Positions 4,877 to 5,971 of a stretch of DNA of 5,971 nt are shown piece by piece. This DNA comes from Candidatus Eiseniibacteriota bacterium (GTDB taxonomy: Bacteria; Eisenbacteria; RBG-16-71-46; JABDJR01), in contig JABDJR010000145.1 of the NCBI GenBank assembly GCA_013003415.1, positions 1 to 5,971 of the forward strand, in the 5' to 3' direction. The stretch's first letter is position 1. The number at the start of each line of letters is the position of its first letter. Made by a program: the position numbers and the translations under genes. The notes below the pieces were generated by a model. The model did no database searches, was not told the DNA's origin, and worked only from the letters and a program-made list of their open reading frames with translations.

Positions 4877-5781
4877 GCCTGCGCCAGCATGTCCTCGATC
4901 GATTGTTCAAGACCGATCGTCGGCTGCCATCCCAAAGCCTCATGAATCGCAGTGAAAGACCCTGCTTGCTCCCGCACCTCGACCGGGCGAACTTTGTCTG
5001 GATCGACAACCACTTCCGCCTTCGCTCCAACCTTCTCCAGGATCACATCTAAGATCTCTCGAATCGAGCGTGCTTCACCACTCGCTACATTGAAGATCGA
5101 ACCATCCGTATGAGGGTTTTGCATCACTCTGTGATAGGCATCGACAACATCGCGAACATCGATGAAGTCTCGCAAGGGATCGAGGTTTCCCACCGGAAGC
5201 GTGCCATCCTTGGCATCTTTAACCGCCCGCGCACGGGCGATGAAGTCGGTTGCCACAAACCCTTCCGGCAGGCCAGGCCCAATGAGGTTGAAGGGCCGGA
5301 TCACGGTGCAGGGAACTAATCCCCTTCGGTGATAGCTTAGAGCTAGGGCTTCGGCCCCCGCCTTACTCACTCCGTATGGCGAAACGGGCCTCAGAGGCGT
5401 CGACTCCACCACCGGCGTTTCACAGGGCTTGGTCAATCCGTAAACCGCAGCCGAAGACACGACCAAAACGCGGGGGGAAAACTCCAGGCCCCGGGCGGCT
5501 TCGAAGACATTCCAAGTGCCATCGAGATTCACCCTGAGGCAAGTGGCTTCATCGCCTCTGGGCACCGCCGCCAAGTGAAAGACAAACTCCGGATTGAAAC
5601 TCTCCATGGCTGTGCGAACATCATCCAGCGAGGTGATATCGACAGTTTGGTAAAGCGTCTTAGGGACGGAGGGACCCTCAATGTCCCAAGCCGCGATTGA
5701 GGTTACCGAATCGTCGCGTTGGAGAATTGCCAACAAATGGGCTGCCGTGAACCCGCGCGCTCCCGTCACTAAGACACGCAT
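4873..5781 (-). CDS. NAD(P)-dependent sugar epimerase/dehydratase, GDP-6-deoxy-D-mannose reductase-like
   Basis: This is a 302-residue extended short-chain dehydrogenase/reductase, full length for the family. It opens with the nucleotide-binding strand RVLVTGARGF and a glycine motif, then has HLAA at 69-72, SSAAVYG (109-115) and the catalytic YGVSK (Y136, K140). RPFNLIGPG (162-170), RDFIDVRDVVDAY (204-216) and the C-terminal RPVEV plus LGWQP are close to GDP-4-dehydro-6-deoxy-D-mannose reductases (Rmd), which make GDP-D-rhamnose for surface polysaccharides. UDP-glucose 4-epimerase-like enzymes are the main alternative, so the substrate is only a moderate call. The third glycine of the usual GxxGxxG is alanine (A13). 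The ATG follows the upstream nucleotidyltransferase stop by one base (TAACATG), indicating one operon. Its TAG overlaps the stop of the convergent kinase gene, and no hairpin terminator is obvious at this end. Confidence 0.82.
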   Translation of the reverse strand: MRVLVTGARGFTAAHLLAILQRDDSVTSIAAWDIEGPSVPKTLYQTVDITSLDDVRTAMESFNPEFVFHLAAVPRGDEATCLRVNLDGTWNVFEAARGLEFSPRVLVVSSAAVYGLTKPCETPVVESTPLRPVSPYGVSKAGAEALALSYHRRGLVPCTVIRPFNLIGPGLPEGFVATDFIARARAVKDAKDGTLPVGNLDPLRDFIDVRDVVDAYHRVMQNPHTDGSIFNVASGEARSIREILDVILEKVGAKAEVVVDPDKVRPVEVREQAGSFTAIHEALGWQPTIGLEQSIEDMLAQA

Positions 5782-5782
5782 G

Positions 5783-5971
5783 TTAGTCGCCTAAGAAATC
5801 AGAGCGGTTGTCTTCGAAGGTTTCCATGGCGGTCTTGTAATCGTCCTCGCGACCGATATCTAGCCACAGGCAATCTTGCTCGTAGGTGCAGACCTTTTTG
5901 CCGTCTTCCTTGAGACGCACCAACAGATCGGGCATCCCCAGGGCCTCATCGTCTTTGATGTAATTCAAAGC
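5783..5971 (-). CDS. C-terminal end of a sugar-1-phosphate nucleotidyltransferase (partial at the window edge)
   Basis: The last 62 residues of a gene that begins beyond the right edge are visible, reading ALNYIKDDEALGMPDLL and ending SDFLGD before a TAA at 5783-5785. The motifs Y-I-x(5)-L-G-MPDLL and WLDIGREDDY are typical of the C-terminal part of the nucleotidyltransferase catalytic domain in mannose-1-phosphate guanylyltransferase, glucose-1-phosphate thymidylyltransferase and related heptose-phosphate enzymes. These enzymes charge a sugar 1-phosphate with an NTP to give the nucleotide-sugar donor. The stop is one base from the start of the reductase-like gene, so the two are probably co-transcribed and act in one pathway. 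The catalytic N-terminus is missing from the window, so the nucleotide and sugar cannot be assigned. The true reading frame continues off the edge, so an internal TTG at 5968 is not a start. Confidence 0.82.
   Translation of the reverse strand, partial: ALNYIKDDEALGMPDLLVRLKEDGKKVCTYEQDCLWLDIGREDDYKTAMETFEDNRSDFLGD

Noticed and set aside
1..5971. CRISPR arrays, tRNA or rRNA genes, insertion sequence ends, integration sites
   Set aside because: I saw no regularly spaced repeats, cloverleaf-like segments, rRNA sequence or terminal inverted repeats with target duplications in the window.

Overview
The window looks like chromosomal DNA of a Gram-negative (diderm) bacterium. It encodes a predicted outer-membrane beta-barrel protein ending in phenylalanine, several predicted exported or membrane stress proteins, a transmembrane histidine kinase and nucleotide-sugar genes. 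Base composition is moderate, and strong AGGAGG-type ribosome binding sites are common. I cannot name the phylum or species from the sequence. Apart from the first ~120 bases, every stretch of appreciable size is explained by genes or their control regions.

Left part (1-2480). A short open frame of unknown identity runs in from the left edge on the plus strand. Facing it on the minus strand is a compact five-gene cluster, read from right to left: a CsbD-like stress protein, a 58-residue DUF1328 membrane peptide (a gene short enough to be missed), a secreted SYLF/Ysc84 lipid-binding-type protein, a PRC-barrel protein and an outer-membrane beta-barrel protein. Gaps are short, one Shine-Dalgarno overlaps the preceding stop codon, and the last two genes overlap by ATGA. 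The cluster ends in two perfect hairpins, the distal one followed by a T-run on the transcribed strand, as in an intrinsic terminator. I read this as one envelope/osmotic stress operon.

Middle (2481-4876). A 253-base divergent intergenic region carries a widely spaced 10-bp inverted repeat and TTAA-type repeats in near 11-bp phase, which would suit an OmpR/PhoB-family regulator. On its plus-strand side is a two-component system: a response regulator with a TTG start and strong Shine-Dalgarno, overlapping by 8 bases a membrane histidine kinase with a periplasmic sensor region of no recognised family. The arrangement suggests, but does not prove, that the two-component system controls the stress operon, itself, or both.

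Right part (4873-5971). On the minus strand, convergent with the kinase and sharing overlapping stop codons with it, lies an extended short-chain dehydrogenase/epimerase most like GDP-6-deoxy-D-mannose reductases. One base upstream is the C-terminal end of a sugar-1-phosphate nucleotidyltransferase cut by the window edge. This is probably the end of a surface-polysaccharide precursor operon, functionally separate from the stress genes.

Most of the content consists of known families. The points of real interest are the compact stress operon facing a two-component system, the unexplained repeats between them, and the overlapping convergent 3' ends.
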